Assembly: GCA_035764505.1 (NCBI GenBank) | Contig: DASTZC010000174.1 | Location: forward strand, 1-53,436 | Length of the DNA stretch: 53,436 nucleotides | Source of the DNA: Candidatus Polarisedimenticolia bacterium | GTDB lineage: Bacteria; Acidobacteriota; Polarisedimenticolia; Gp22-AA2; AA152 | Direction of reading: 5' to 3' | Part shown: positions 7,579-16,730 of the stretch, in pieces | Position numbering within the stretch: the stretch's first letter is position 1 | Layout: every line of letters begins with the position of its first letter | Translations under genes and position numbers: made by a program | Notes under the pieces: model-generated | Seen by the model: only the letters and a program-made list of their open reading frames with translations | The model's database searches: none | Told to the model about the DNA's origin: nothing

Positions 7579-8922
7579 TCAGCCTCGCGCCCAGCGGAGA
7601 ATCTCTGGAACCGTGGGACGCTTGCCGTACATCAGGACGCCGATGCGGAACACCCGCGCCACGCCGCGGAAGAAGAAGTAGATCGTGACCAGGAGGATCA
7701 GAATCGACAGGGCAATCTGCCACAAGGGAGGCGTCAGGATCGTGATCCGCATGAACATGACCATCGGTGCGAAGATCGGAATCAGCGAGGCAACGACCGC
7801 CGCCGGCGAGTCGGGATTCTGCACGAAGAAGAAGGTCATCACCATCGGCACGACCAGGCACATGACCAGCGGGCTCTGGAGATTCTGGGCCTCCTGCTCC
7901 GAGTTGCAAACCGCCCCCACGGCGGCGAACATCGAGGTGTAGAGAAAATAGCCGAGCAGGAAGAAGACGCAGAAATAGCCCAGGTTGGCCGGCGAGACGG
8001 CATCCAGCGCTCCGGTCCAGCCGGTCTGCAGGGAAGCGAGGCCCACGTACACGCGCAGGAAAGTGGCCGTGGCGACATAGATGGCCAGCTGCGTGAGGCC
8101 CACCAGGCCGATCCCCACGATCTTGCCGGTCATCAGCTGGTCGGTCGACACGGAGCCCAGCAGGACCTCCATCACCCGGTTCGATTTCTCCTCCAGGATC
8201 CCGCGCATCACCGCGATGCCGTACAGCAGAAGCGACATATAGAGGATCAGCACGAAGGCGAAGGTGCCCATGTAGGCTTCCATGAAGCCGCGCTTCTTCG
8301 CCTCCCCCTGGGCCTTGATCTCGAAACTGTCGATCTCGACCGGCTTCAGAATCTTCAGGCGCAGATCCGGGGACAGGCTCACGTTGCTCTGTTCCAGCCG
8401 GAACGCCACGACCGCCTGCCGCAGCGCGCTGCGCAGGGTCCTCAGGGCGTCGATGTTCCCCACGCTGCGCGTGTAGAAGCGGAAGTTCGAGTCGGAATCG
8501 AGGTCGGTGCCGGCCGTCAGGACGCCAAAAAGATTGCCGGACAGCACCCGGGGCTCGGCCCGCTTGCGCGTCTGCTCGAGGTCTCCCTCTAACGGCAGTA
8601 TCTCCAGCAGGATGGTCGGCTTTTCCTCCCGGCCCGTTTTTTCGTTGCCGGCTTCATCGCCCTTGCCCTGCCGCTTCGTCTGCGGTCCGGCGGCTTCAGC
8701 CTCTTCCCTGGTGAGAGCGGCTTGCAGCTCCGGACCCAGCTTGCCGGTAGCATCCGCGAAGCCCACCTTGAGCTCTTTGGCGGTTTCCACGTCCGCCAAG
8801 ACGATCTGCAGGACCACCAGCCCCAGCATGAGCAGCGGGAACAGCAAGGTCCCCAGCCAGAACGAGCGGGTGCGGATGCGTTCCAGGTACTCGCGGCGGA
8901 TCACCATGAGCAGCTTATGCAT
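7579..8922 (-). CDS. ABC-2 type exporter permease (NatB-like)
   Basis: A 447-residue membrane component of an ABC exporter. The start MHKLLMVIRREYLERIRTRSFWLGTLLFPLLM is typical of ABC-2/NatB permeases: cytosolic basic helix, then TM1. A large extracytoplasmic domain (about residues 45-215, charged, with an EDE/KRQGKG-rich insertion) is followed by five or six TM helices; EEKSNRVMEVLLGSVSTDQLMTGKIVG is the conserved coupling region. It overlaps the ATPase gene by eight bases. Substrate unknown; NatAB relatives export sodium and others export antibiotics or peptides. Confidence 0.8.
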   Translation of the reverse strand: MHKLLMVIRREYLERIRTRSFWLGTLLFPLLMLGLVVLQIVLADVETAKELKVGFADATGKLGPELQAALTREEAEAAGPQTKRQGKGDEAGNEKTGREEKPTILLEILPLEGDLEQTRKRAEPRVLSGNLFGVLTAGTDLDSDSNFRFYTRSVGNIDALRTLRSALRQAVVAFRLEQSNVSLSPDLRLKILKPVEIDSFEIKAQGEAKKRGFMEAYMGTFAFVLILYMSLLLYGIAVMRGILEEKSNRVMEVLLGSVSTDQLMTGKIVGIGLVGLTQLAIYVATATFLRVYVGLASLQTGWTGALDAVSPANLGYFCVFFLLGYFLYTSMFAAVGAVCNSEQEAQNLQSPLVMCLVVPMVMTFFFVQNPDSPAAVVASLIPIFAPMVMFMRITILTPPLWQIALSILILLVTIYFFFRGVARVFRIGVLMYGKRPTVPEILRWARG

Positions 8923-9826
8923 CGGCGGTCCTGCCTCCCACCTGCTCGAGGAAGATGTTGTGCAGGGTCGGCTCGACGATCTCGAAGCGGCGCAGCGTGA
9001 CGCGCCCGACGGCGGCGCGCAGGAGCGACTGCGGATCGGCGCCGTCGGTCAGGCGAATCTCCTGGTAGCGGCCGTAGTCGTCGACGCGGGCGACGCCCGG
9101 CAGCCCCGTCAGGAAAGTCCCGTCGCCGTCGAACTCGACCAGGACCGAGTTCTTGCCGAAGCGCGCCTTCACCTGCCCCAGCGGACCCTGCAGGACGAGC
9201 CGGCCACGGTTGATCAGGGCAATCTCCTTGCAAAGCTTCTCGGCGGTCTCCATCTGGTGGGTGGAGAAGATGATCGTCGCCCCGCCGCGGTTCAGATCCA
9301 GCATCAGATCCTTGAACATGTCCTGATTGACCGGGTCGAGGCCGGAGAAGGGCTCGTCCAGGATGAGCAGCTCCGGCTTGCGCAGGATCGCCCCAATGAG
9401 CTGGATCTTCTGCTGCATCCCCTTGGAGAGGTCCTCCACCTTGTGCGTCTTCCAGTCGGCGAGCTGCATCCGGTCGAGCCAGCCGGAGGCTTCCTGGCGC
9501 GCCTCGGAAGGGGAGCCGCCGCGCAGCGCGCCCAGGTATTCCAGCATGTCGAGGACCTTCGTCTTGCGATAGAGCCCGCGCTCCTCGGGGAGGTAGCCGA
9601 TGCGATCGTTCGCCTTGTCGCCGGCCGGCTGGCCCATGATCCGGACCTCCCCGGAATCGGGCCTCAAAATGTCGAGGATCATACGGATGGTGGTGGTCTT
9701 GCCGGCCCCGTTGGGGCCGATCAGCCCGAAGATGATCCCCTTCGGGATGTCCAGGCTGACGCCGTCGACCGCCCGGTGGGTCCCGAAGGTCTTGACGAGG
9801 TTCTGGAGGGAGACCGCAACGTCCAT
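8915..9826 (-). CDS. ABC transporter ATP-binding protein (NatA-like)
   Basis: A 303-residue ATPase that should power the adjacent ABC-2 permease. Walker A is GPNGAGKTTTIRM (about residue 37), the signature is LSKGMQQKIQLIGAIL, Walker B is ELLILDEPFSGLDPV and the switch His is in IIFSTHQME. The signature has K in place of the usual second G of LSGGQ, a known variant in this subfamily. The C-terminal 85 residues form the usual DUF4162-like regulatory tail. AGGAAG precedes ATG 9826. A clear promoter lies just upstream, so the pair is its own operon. Confidence 0.85.
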   Translation of the reverse strand: MDVAVSLQNLVKTFGTHRAVDGVSLDIPKGIIFGLIGPNGAGKTTTIRMILDILRPDSGEVRIMGQPAGDKANDRIGYLPEERGLYRKTKVLDMLEYLGALRGGSPSEARQEASGWLDRMQLADWKTHKVEDLSKGMQQKIQLIGAILRKPELLILDEPFSGLDPVNQDMFKDLMLDLNRGGATIIFSTHQMETAEKLCKEIALINRGRLVLQGPLGQVKARFGKNSVLVEFDGDGTFLTGLPGVARVDDYGRYQEIRLTDGADPQSLLRAAVGRVTLRRFEIVEPTLHNIFLEQVGGRTADA

Positions 9827-9868
9827 GGCTCTTCCTAATCGGGGCTGTTCCTGGAAACGAGGAGCGGG

Positions 9869-9899
9869 ATTATACCGGAATGTCAGTACGGATTTTCAA
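9869..9899 (-). promoter_or_regulatory. Promoter of the ABC-2 exporter operon
   Basis: Minus-strand TATAAT (9869-9874) is a perfect -10, with TTGAAA (9894-9899) as a good -35; the 19-bp spacer is long. The -10 overlaps the stop codon of the FkbM gene. Confidence 0.55.
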
Positions 9900-10709
9900 G
9901 CGCGGGGTTTCACGGAAGGCGAACACCTCCACCTGCACGTCATTACCCATGTTGATCTTGCGGCCCTGGAAGGGTTGCGGCGAATCATTGCCGGCGTGCA
10001 GCGCCCAGCGGAAGCCGGCCCCCGAGAGCAAAGCAAGCAAACGTGGTAGCTCCTGGGGGTCCGAGGCGGCCCCATGGTGCTCGACGAACAGACGATCCAC
10101 GTTTCCCAGCCTCCCCACGCAATCCTCCAGGAGGCGCGTTTCCCCCTGCTCGATGTCGAGCTTGAGAAAGTCGACGCGGCGATCCAGGTAATCGCTCAGC
10201 CGCACGGTGGAGACCGGATTGCCGGCGGGGTCGCCCGGCCGCGCGATCCGGCCGGCGTCGCTGCCTTCGGCATAGAAGGGGAGCGTCGCGGCCTCGATCC
10301 AGAGCGCTTTGGGGACCAGCTCCACGTTGCTCAAGCCCCAGCGGCGGACGTTGCGCTCCAGCACGGCGAAGATCGCCGGGTCGGGCTCGAAGGCCACGAC
10401 GCGGGCGAGCGGGTAGGCCTGCTTGAAGAAGACAACGCTCAGTCCCACGTTGGCGCCGCCGTCCAGGACCAGCGGGTCGGGACGCTCCGCCGGAAAGCGG
10501 TAGATCTGCTGCTCCCAGATCGAGCCGTACATCTCGAGGAAGGTGAGGGCGTCGACGATCTCGAAGGGTTTTCCCAGGAGGCTCGTAACGGTGGGGGTGT
10601 AGCGGGGGAGCCGCTCCAGCCGCCGGATCTCGAGGCGGTGGCGCAGGAAGGCCGGCTCCTTCGCCAGGCGGGCCCAGTGTCCGAGATGTCCTTTCAGCGT
10701 GAGTCTCAA
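9870..10709 (-). CDS. FkbM family SAM-dependent methyltransferase
   Basis: A 279-residue class I methyltransferase. SAM-binding motif I is LVLDGGANVGLSVVFFKQ (about residue 90), followed by VVAFEPDPAIFAVLERNV, and the FkbM hallmark DFLKLDIEQGETRLLEDC comes later. The family O-methylates sugars or polyketides, often in glycan pathways, but the substrate cannot be read from sequence. The start ATG overlaps the stop of the DUF3179 gene by four bases, so translation is coupled to it. Confidence 0.85.
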   Translation of the reverse strand: MRLTLKGHLGHWARLAKEPAFLRHRLEIRRLERLPRYTPTVTSLLGKPFEIVDALTFLEMYGSIWEQQIYRFPAERPDPLVLDGGANVGLSVVFFKQAYPLARVVAFEPDPAIFAVLERNVRRWGLSNVELVPKALWIEAATLPFYAEGSDAGRIARPGDPAGNPVSTVRLSDYLDRRVDFLKLDIEQGETRLLEDCVGRLGNVDRLFVEHHGAASDPQELPRLLALLSGAGFRWALHAGNDSPQPFQGRKINMGNDVQVEVFAFRETPRLKIRTDIPV

Positions 10710-11929
10710 CGGTTGAGGCCTGCCCGATAGACGTCGGTGTCGGGATGATAGGTGTGCCAGTCGAACCAGTAGTCGACCAGTCCCGTTCGGCGCGTCAGGA
10801 GCTTGCCGGCCAGGGGGCCGGAAATCCCGCGGCCCGTCTCGTCCCAGATCGTGCCGGTGGCGGAATCCACCAGCTTGCCTTCCTCCTCCCCGGTGCCTGC
10901 GAAGAACTCCAGGACTTTCCCCTCCACCTCGCGGTCGAAGAGGCGGATCGACTTCGCTCCTTCGAAGGGCACGATCAGGATCGACCGGCCGCCGAAATCA
11001 TCGTTCAACGGCACCCGGTCCGCAAACAGCGCGAAGGGATAGGCGCGGGAGGAGCCGTCGGGTCCCACCACCCCATAGATCAGATCGCGGCTCTGCAGCG
11101 GCTCCGAAGGGGAATGGGGCGTGACCACCGGGAAGCGGGCGACCTCCTCCTCCCAGTTGGCGGGCTCGTAGTGTGGCGCGAATTCGGGATTGGGAGCCAG
11201 GACACGTGTTTCCGGATGCTCGCGCTTCCAGGCGGCGAAGGTGACTTCATCGTGCAGGACGCCGGCGAGCTGTGTCCCTTTCATCGGTCCCTGGATCGCC
11301 TTGCCCGAGACCTGCTGCCACCAGGAGCCGGTGCGCTCGTCCTTCATCAGGAAGTTCTGGTTGTTGATCCCGGAGAGATGGAAATGCAGCGGCTTCCCGT
11401 CCAGTTTGCTCTCCCACACCAGACCGGTGTGGCAGAGCGTTCAATAGGTCACGACCAGGTCGACGCCGCCGACCCGATCGTGCACCAGGTGATGGTAGGC
11501 CATCTGGCGTACCGGATAGGCCGCCGCCTCGCCGTTGAGCGCCACGCCCAGAACGCGGTCGGCCCCGTCGAGGAACCGGGCCTGTTCGGCGGGGACGAAT
11601 CCGGGCCGCGCCAGCGGGTGGAACATCGCCTCGAAATGATTCTGGCGCGCCGCCCAGGCGCCGAGCACCGGCACGATCACGGCCAGGACGATGAGTCCCC
11701 GGCGAAAGATTCCGCGCTTGCGGTTCCAGAGGGCGGCCGCGCCGCCCAGCGCCAGGGCCGCGAGCAGCAGGGTCAGCCAAGGGGACCAGGAGCGCAGCAG
11801 GTAGGAGATCTCGAGATCGCGCGGGCTTTGCCGCCGGAAGGGCTGGATCAGCCAGGCGGGGACGATCACCAGGATCGCGGCCAGCACGGCCGGGAGGAAC
11901 AGCGCGGGCAGCCCAAGGCGACGTGTCAC
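10706..11929 (-). CDS. DUF3179 membrane protein, candidate selenoprotein (in-frame TGA at residue 163)
   Basis: Reading through TGA 11441-11443 gives one 407-residue protein in a single frame. Residues 1-95 contain three TM helices; the rest is a DUF3179 domain (PF11376): DRVLGVALNGEAAAYPVRQM, YHHLVHDRVGGVDLVVTY, then the TGA, then TLCHTGLVWESK, LHFHLSGINNQNFLMKDE and SWWQQVSGKAIQG. The family consensus at the TGA is TYCPLC, so the TGA replaces the first Cys of CxxC and yields U-T-L-C. A SECIS-type hairpin follows at once. The domain should face the periplasm and act in thiol/selenol redox chemistry, function otherwise unknown. A simple nonsense mutation or sequencing error is the alternative. 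Confidence 0.85.
11408..11438 (-). promoter_or_regulatory. Bacterial SECIS element
   Basis: Starting three bases after the UGA, the RNA folds as a lower stem GCUCU/AGAGC, one G/G mismatch, an upper stem CCACACC/GGUGUGG and a GGUCU loop. The loop guanines are at +16 and +17 from the UGA. The E. coli fdhF SECIS has loop AGGUCU at about +18 to +23, which SelB recognises. Every stem base is paired except the single mismatch. Confidence 0.85.
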
Positions 11930-12104
11930 CAGATTTTCCTATCCAGCGAAAGGGTCCAATGTGGCCGGGGTTGGCAGGAAATCCACTCTCCGATCGCGGA
12001 GAATGCTCATGGCCCGGGCCCGGGACAATCCCGGCGCCGCGCGGAGGCCGCGCGGGCGGGGCTTATTCTATAACGGCAATCGGCAGGATTCGGTGGAGAC
12101 GAAG

Positions 12105-12989
12105 GTGCGGCGATCGATTGCGGTCGCGATCCTGGCGGGCCTGGCTTTCGCCTTCGCCCCGGCCCAGGCGCAGGAATGGCTCGAGACGCGTCGCGGTCCG
12201 ATCCGAATTCTCTACCGTCAAGGGAACGGCGCCGAAGCCGCGTCGCTGGCGCGCGGCATCCCGCCGGTGCTCTCCGATATTGAAAAGGATCTGGGGCTGC
12301 CGCTGCCGGGTGAGATCGTGGTGCGCATCCTGCCGCCCGGGGACCCGGGCTCCGAAGCGCCGCACTGGGCCGTGGGCTACGTGCGCGGCGGCTCGCGCGA
12401 GATCGTCTTGCGGGGCGATTTGATCCGCACCTACCCCTTCGGCGATCTCCTGTCGCTGTTCGGCCACGAGATGACCCACGTCCTGCTCAATACCCTGCCG
12501 GCGGCCGGCACGATCCCACGCTGGTTCCAGGAGGGGGTGGCGGTATGGGAATCGCGCCGCTGGAGCCTGAGCGACGCCTTCGCGCTCGGCTCTTTGGTGA
12601 TCATCGGCCATCCGGCGCCGCTCCACTCTCTAACCCACTCATTTCCAGATGACGCGAGCGCCGCCCGTGCGGCCTATGCCGAATCCTTCCACTTCGTCGG
12701 GTCGCTGGAGAGCGAGCTGGGCCCCGGAGCGCTCCGCCGCATCGTGGCGGAGATGCAAGCCGGGACTCCGTTTCCGGAGGCGTTCCGCCGGGCCCTCGGC
12801 CGCTCGCTGCAGCAGCAGGAATCCGCCTGGCTCCGCCAGGTGAATTTCGCCTACCGCTGGATCCCGGCGCTGACCAGCACGGGTGCGCTCTGGCTCTTGA
12901 TCACGGCGATGGTCCTGCTCGGCCGCCTGGCCCGCCGCCGCCGCGACCGGAATCTCCTGGAGCGCTGGAAGCAGCAAGGCCTCGAGTAA
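12105..12989 (+). CDS. Secreted/anchored gluzincin-type metalloprotease (HExxH)
   Basis: A 294-residue protein with a signal peptide (AVAILAGLAFAFAPAQAQ), a peptidase-MA-like catalytic domain and a C-terminal TM helix (TGALWLLITAMVLLGRLARRRR) with a basic cytosolic tail. The zinc motif is FGHEMTHVLLN and the third ligand Glu lies in WFQEGVAVWES. A small domain (GALRRIVAEMQAG) separates it from the anchor. GTG 12105 is chosen because GGTGGAG ends six bases before it; GTG 12093 is an alternative. A TATAAC-like -10 is at 12069-12074. The protease should act in the periplasm, tethered to the inner membrane. Target unknown. Confidence 0.7.
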   Translation: MRRSIAVAILAGLAFAFAPAQAQEWLETRRGPIRILYRQGNGAEAASLARGIPPVLSDIEKDLGLPLPGEIVVRILPPGDPGSEAPHWAVGYVRGGSREIVLRGDLIRTYPFGDLLSLFGHEMTHVLLNTLPAAGTIPRWFQEGVAVWESRRWSLSDAFALGSLVIIGHPAPLHSLTHSFPDDASAARAAYAESFHFVGSLESELGPGALRRIVAEMQAGTPFPEAFRRALGRSLQQQESAWLRQVNFAYRWIPALTSTGALWLLITAMVLLGRLARRRRDRNLLERWKQQGLE

Positions 12990-13004
12990 GCCGCCAGACA
13001 CTCA

Positions 13005-16000
13005 TCAGAAGTTCATACGCATGCCGAACTGGAAGCGCCTGCCGAATTGCCGCTGCTCGACCGACTGCAGGCTGACGGACTGATCGTCGATCTCGAAGAC
13101 GCGCAGGTCGTCGGTGTTCAGCAGGTTGAAGATCTCGAAGAAGGCGCCGGCCGACATCTTGCCCAGGACCAGCTGCTTCTCGGTGCGCACGTCGATCGTG
13201 TAGGCCGCCGGGTTCCGGTGGGCGTTGCGGTCCTCCTCGAAGAACAGTCCCGAGTTGACCTGGTGCGCTCCGTAAACCCGGCGCGTCTGCGGGAAATCGA
13301 CGTTGTCCGCGGAAGTGAACCGGTTCACCTGGGAGTAGGGGAGTCCCGAGGACCAGGTCACCCCGCCGCCCAGCCGCCAGTCCCCGGGCAGGAAGGCGGT
13401 GGCGAAGAACTTCGCCACATGGGTCTGATCGAAGTTCAAGTATCCGTTGCGCAGCTCCGTCAGCGCCGGATCGTCCCCGCTCTCCGCGTTGAAGCCTTCG
13501 GCCTGGCCCGTGGCCCGCGAATAGACGTAGCTGGCGTCCATCTGCCACTTGCGGCTGAGCCGGCGGACGAGATGCAGCTGGTAGCCGGTGTAGTCCTGGG
13601 TGTTGAGGTTCCCAAGCCGGAAGATCTGGTTGAAATTGTAGTTGTTGATGTAGAGATCGGGATGCCCGTCGGGCACCCGCTCGTCCGGTCCGTTGCCCGC
13701 CTCCCCGCCGTTGCCCTGGGGTGGTCGGACCAGGTTGAGCCCGAACTCGTCGCAGTATCCTGAAGGGGTCAGGTTGCCGCAGGCGAAGAACTCCGACGGC
13801 CGGCGCGTGGAGTGGTTCACGTCGACGTCTTGCAGCTGGTCGCGGAACTTGCGCCGGATGTAAGTGAACGACACCGTCACCTCCGGGGCAATCTCGCGCT
13901 CGTAACCGAGGGTCAGCTCGTCGCTGTAGGGGGTGCGCAGTCCACGGTCCACCTGGTTCGCCGAGGGGGGCGCCTGCGAGATGACGCGGCCCACCTGGTT
14001 GTCGGGAAAGCCGAACGGGTTGATGCCGTCGGAGTCGTAGCCGTAGTAAGGAGTGAGGAAATCGGGTCCTTCCTCTCCGATGACCGTCTGCAGGAAGAGC
14101 CGGTCGTAGAAGCGTCCCCAGCTGACGGTGGCTTTGCTCTTGCCGTCGGCGGCAGGGTCCCAGGACAGGCTCAGGCGCGGGGACAGGTTGTTGTTCGTTA
14201 GAGTGAGATCCTCCGGCTGACGGGGCCGGCCGGCGCGCAGCAGCCCAGGGTCGGCGATCCCCTGGCCACCGAGCTGCGTGCTCAGGATGTCGCTCACGAA
14301 GTTGTGGCGCGTCAATCGGCCGGCCGCCGCGACGCTCAGATGGGAGTTGAGGACCGGGACGCGCAGCGGGTCGGCCGGCGTGGTCACGATCGAGCCGTAC
14401 AGTGGGTCGGCATCGAGGCTGCGGGTCAGCATGCCGTCGGCGTTGAGGTCCCCGCTGCTCTCGATTCCGGTGAGATTCGCGAGCGTGTCGAACTCCCGCC
14501 TCTGGCCGGCCGGATCGAAGAACTCATAGCCGTGCGAGGAGACCGCTTCACGGTCGAAGCGGATACCCACGTTCAGGGTGAGATTGGAAAGAGGCTTGAA
14601 AGTGTCGTTGAGATAGATCCCGAAGTTCTCGCTGCTGGCCGAGTTGGCGGCCTCCTGCCGGGTGGGGAGGAAGGCATTGATGGTCCCGCCGATCTGGCCC
14701 GTGGTCGGGTTGAGGGCGCCCAGCCGGACCTGCCAGATCGGCCGCGCGCTGAACTCGGCGTCATAGCCTTCCCGCTCCACCGCGAAGCCGGCCCGCAGCT
14801 CGTGCGTCCCTCCGAGATCGCTCAGGAAGTAAGACAGGTCTTCCTTCCAGCTGTCCCGCGTGCGCGAATCGGAATAGGTGCGGAAATACGGCCCGCTGGT
14901 GCGGTTGGTGTTGGTATTGATGGTGTAGCGCCCGTCCCCGGATGCCGGCGCGGTGAACTCGCCCCGCTCGGGGATGCCGTTCCCGTTGGCGTCCATCCAA
15001 TTGGGAAAAGGAGTGTCGTCGAGAATGTGGTTGGCGTTGTGGTCTTCCGTGTCGAACCGGCCGTTGCCGGCGGTGGACCTCCCGGACGAATCGGGCATCA
15101 TGCCGTCGTGGCACAGCGCGGGATTGCTGCACTGAATGCCGATATCTTCCTCGGGATCGAGGATGCCGTCCTCGTCGAGATCGGCCTCGAAGTCGAGCTT
15201 GCCGTTGCAGTTGAAGTCTTCGCGGTTCTGCCCCTCGCAGCCGAAGACGCCGGTCAGCCGGCCGTCCCGGTCGCGGTCCTCGGCGCAGGTCCTGGCCCCG
15301 GTGATCTCATCCACGGTGCAGCCGTCCAGCGTGCCGTTGTGGTTGGCGTCCTCGAAGACATCCCATCTCCCGTCGTCGTCCCAGTCGGACCCGGGATCCC
15401 CTTCCTTGAGATTCACGAAGCCGTTCTGGTTCCCGCCGAGATCGGGACGGTCGTCCACCGTGAGGATGCCGTTGCCGTTGGTGTCGGGATCGATGGTGGG
15501 GATCTGGCGGAAAGTCTGATCGAAGCGCGCCAGCGTCGTTTCCAGCGAGACCGTGGGTGAGAAGACCGCCGAGTCCTGCAGCGTGAGGGTCGGGCCGCCG
15601 CGCTGGAAGGAGAACCCCGATTCCAGCGCGACGTTCGAGGCGACCCCCTGGTGGTTGACGTCCTGGCCGTCGTACAGGCCCGTCAGCGAGAGCTTGTTGG
15701 TCGCGGTGACCTGCCAGGTCAGCTTGGCGGTGACACGCGTATCGGTGAGGCGCTGGACGTAGGCCTGCGTGCCGGCGTTGATCGGCGTCTCCTCCTGGAT
15801 GAACTCCGGGGCGAAGTAGTACCAGGCGCGGTCGTGCACGATGGGCCCCGACACCGACAGGAAGGGATAGAGATTGGTGAACTTGGTGTCGCTCAACGAG
15901 TCGGTCTGTCCGAGGCCGCCGCGGATCTCGGCCGGGTCGATGCCGGCGCCGTCGCCGTCCAGGAGGTAGGAGCGCATCGTGAAAGTGAAGGTGCCGCGGA

Positions 16001-16730
16001 ACTCGTTGCCTCCCGATTTCGTCACGATGCTGATGAATCCCGCCTGCGCGCGGCTGAACTGGGCTCCGGCCCCGGCGCTGATGATCTCGATCTCCCCGAT
16101 CGACTCGGCGTTGAGGTTCTGGCCGAAGTGGCCGTCGAACGGATCGGTGGTGCTGGCTCCGTCCACCAGGGTCATGACGTCGGTGTCCCGTCCCCCGTTG
16201 ATGTTCGGGTTGCCGGTCCCGTTGCTGTCCTGGACCCCGGGGGCCGCCGTCAGGATGTCCTGGTAGTCGGTGCCCAACAAGGGCAGGTTGTCGATGAATT
16301 CCGCGCTCAGCTTCGTCACGGTCGCGGGCTTGTCAATCTCGACGGCCGGCGTCGTGTCGATGACCTTGACGATCTCGGTGATGGCCTGAAGCAGCGTGAC
16401 GTTCTGGCGGATGGTCTTTCCAGCCGGGATCTCGAGGGTGAACTGGAGGACCTGAGAACCGGGCATCCGGACGCCCAGCAGATACCCCTTGCCGGCGGGG
16501 ATTCCAGAAATGCGGAATTCTCCCTGGGCGCCGGTGACGAAGCCGACTTGCTTGAAGCCGAGCTGCGGATTTTCCAGGGTAATCGTCACTCCGGGCAGGA
16601 CCTCCCCGTTCTTGTCGACCACGGTGCCGACGAGGGTGCCTAACGTGGATTGAGCGTGAAGCACGGCGGGAGAGACGAACAGCAGGATGGCCAGCAGAAT
16701 GCACGAACGGCGCGCGCGGGCTCCAGGCAT
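13005..16730 (-). CDS. TonB-dependent receptor with carboxypeptidase-regulatory-like domain and Ca2+-type repeats
   Basis: A 1241-residue outer-membrane receptor. In order: signal peptide (ILLAILLFVSPAVLHAQS), a carboxypeptidase-regulatory-like beta sandwich (VGTVVDKNGEVLPGVTITLENP), a plug domain (IDNLPLLGTDYQDILTAAPGVQ, NINGGRDTDVMTLVDG) and a 22-strand-type barrel ending in MRMNF with the terminal Phe needed for BAM insertion. Residues about 410-600 are an unusual acidic insertion of around ten DxDxDG-like loops with six Cys. AGGAGG lies five bases before ATG 16730. Such receptors import large ligands such as glycans, peptides or siderophores; no neighbouring gene indicates which. Confidence 0.85.
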   Translation of the reverse strand: MPGARARRSCILLAILLFVSPAVLHAQSTLGTLVGTVVDKNGEVLPGVTITLENPQLGFKQVGFVTGAQGEFRISGIPAGKGYLLGVRMPGSQVLQFTLEIPAGKTIRQNVTLLQAITEIVKVIDTTPAVEIDKPATVTKLSAEFIDNLPLLGTDYQDILTAAPGVQDSNGTGNPNINGGRDTDVMTLVDGASTTDPFDGHFGQNLNAESIGEIEIISAGAGAQFSRAQAGFISIVTKSGGNEFRGTFTFTMRSYLLDGDGAGIDPAEIRGGLGQTDSLSDTKFTNLYPFLSVSGPIVHDRAWYYFAPEFIQEETPINAGTQAYVQRLTDTRVTAKLTWQVTATNKLSLTGLYDGQDVNHQGVASNVALESGFSFQRGGPTLTLQDSAVFSPTVSLETTLARFDQTFRQIPTIDPDTNGNGILTVDDRPDLGGNQNGFVNLKEGDPGSDWDDDGRWDVFEDANHNGTLDGCTVDEITGARTCAEDRDRDGRLTGVFGCEGQNREDFNCNGKLDFEADLDEDGILDPEEDIGIQCSNPALCHDGMMPDSSGRSTAGNGRFDTEDHNANHILDDTPFPNWMDANGNGIPERGEFTAPASGDGRYTINTNTNRTSGPYFRTYSDSRTRDSWKEDLSYFLSDLGGTHELRAGFAVEREGYDAEFSARPIWQVRLGALNPTTGQIGGTINAFLPTRQEAANSASSENFGIYLNDTFKPLSNLTLNVGIRFDREAVSSHGYEFFDPAGQRREFDTLANLTGIESSGDLNADGMLTRSLDADPLYGSIVTTPADPLRVPVLNSHLSVAAAGRLTRHNFVSDILSTQLGGQGIADPGLLRAGRPRQPEDLTLTNNNLSPRLSLSWDPAADGKSKATVSWGRFYDRLFLQTVIGEEGPDFLTPYYGYDSDGINPFGFPDNQVGRVISQAPPSANQVDRGLRTPYSDELTLGYEREIAPEVTVSFTYIRRKFRDQLQDVDVNHSTRRPSEFFACGNLTPSGYCDEFGLNLVRPPQGNGGEAGNGPDERVPDGHPDLYINNYNFNQIFRLGNLNTQDYTGYQLHLVRRLSRKWQMDASYVYSRATGQAEGFNAESGDDPALTELRNGYLNFDQTHVAKFFATAFLPGDWRLGGGVTWSSGLPYSQVNRFTSADNVDFPQTRRVYGAHQVNSGLFFEEDRNAHRNPAAYTIDVRTEKQLVLGKMSAGAFFEIFNLLNTDDLRVFEIDDQSVSLQSVEQRQFGRRFQFGMRMNF

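Noticed and set aside
10706-11929. Two separate genes or a pseudogene with a nonsense mutation in DUF3179
   Set aside because: Both halves are in one frame with continuous family similarity, the TGA sits on the conserved Cys, and an fdhF-like SECIS hairpin follows. Read-through as Sec explains all of this.
14304-15560. 418-codon plus-strand frame rich in Val/Glu/Gly
   Set aside because: Antisense of the Ca-type repeat region of the TonB receptor. The regular look comes from the repeated Asp/Gly codons on the other strand.
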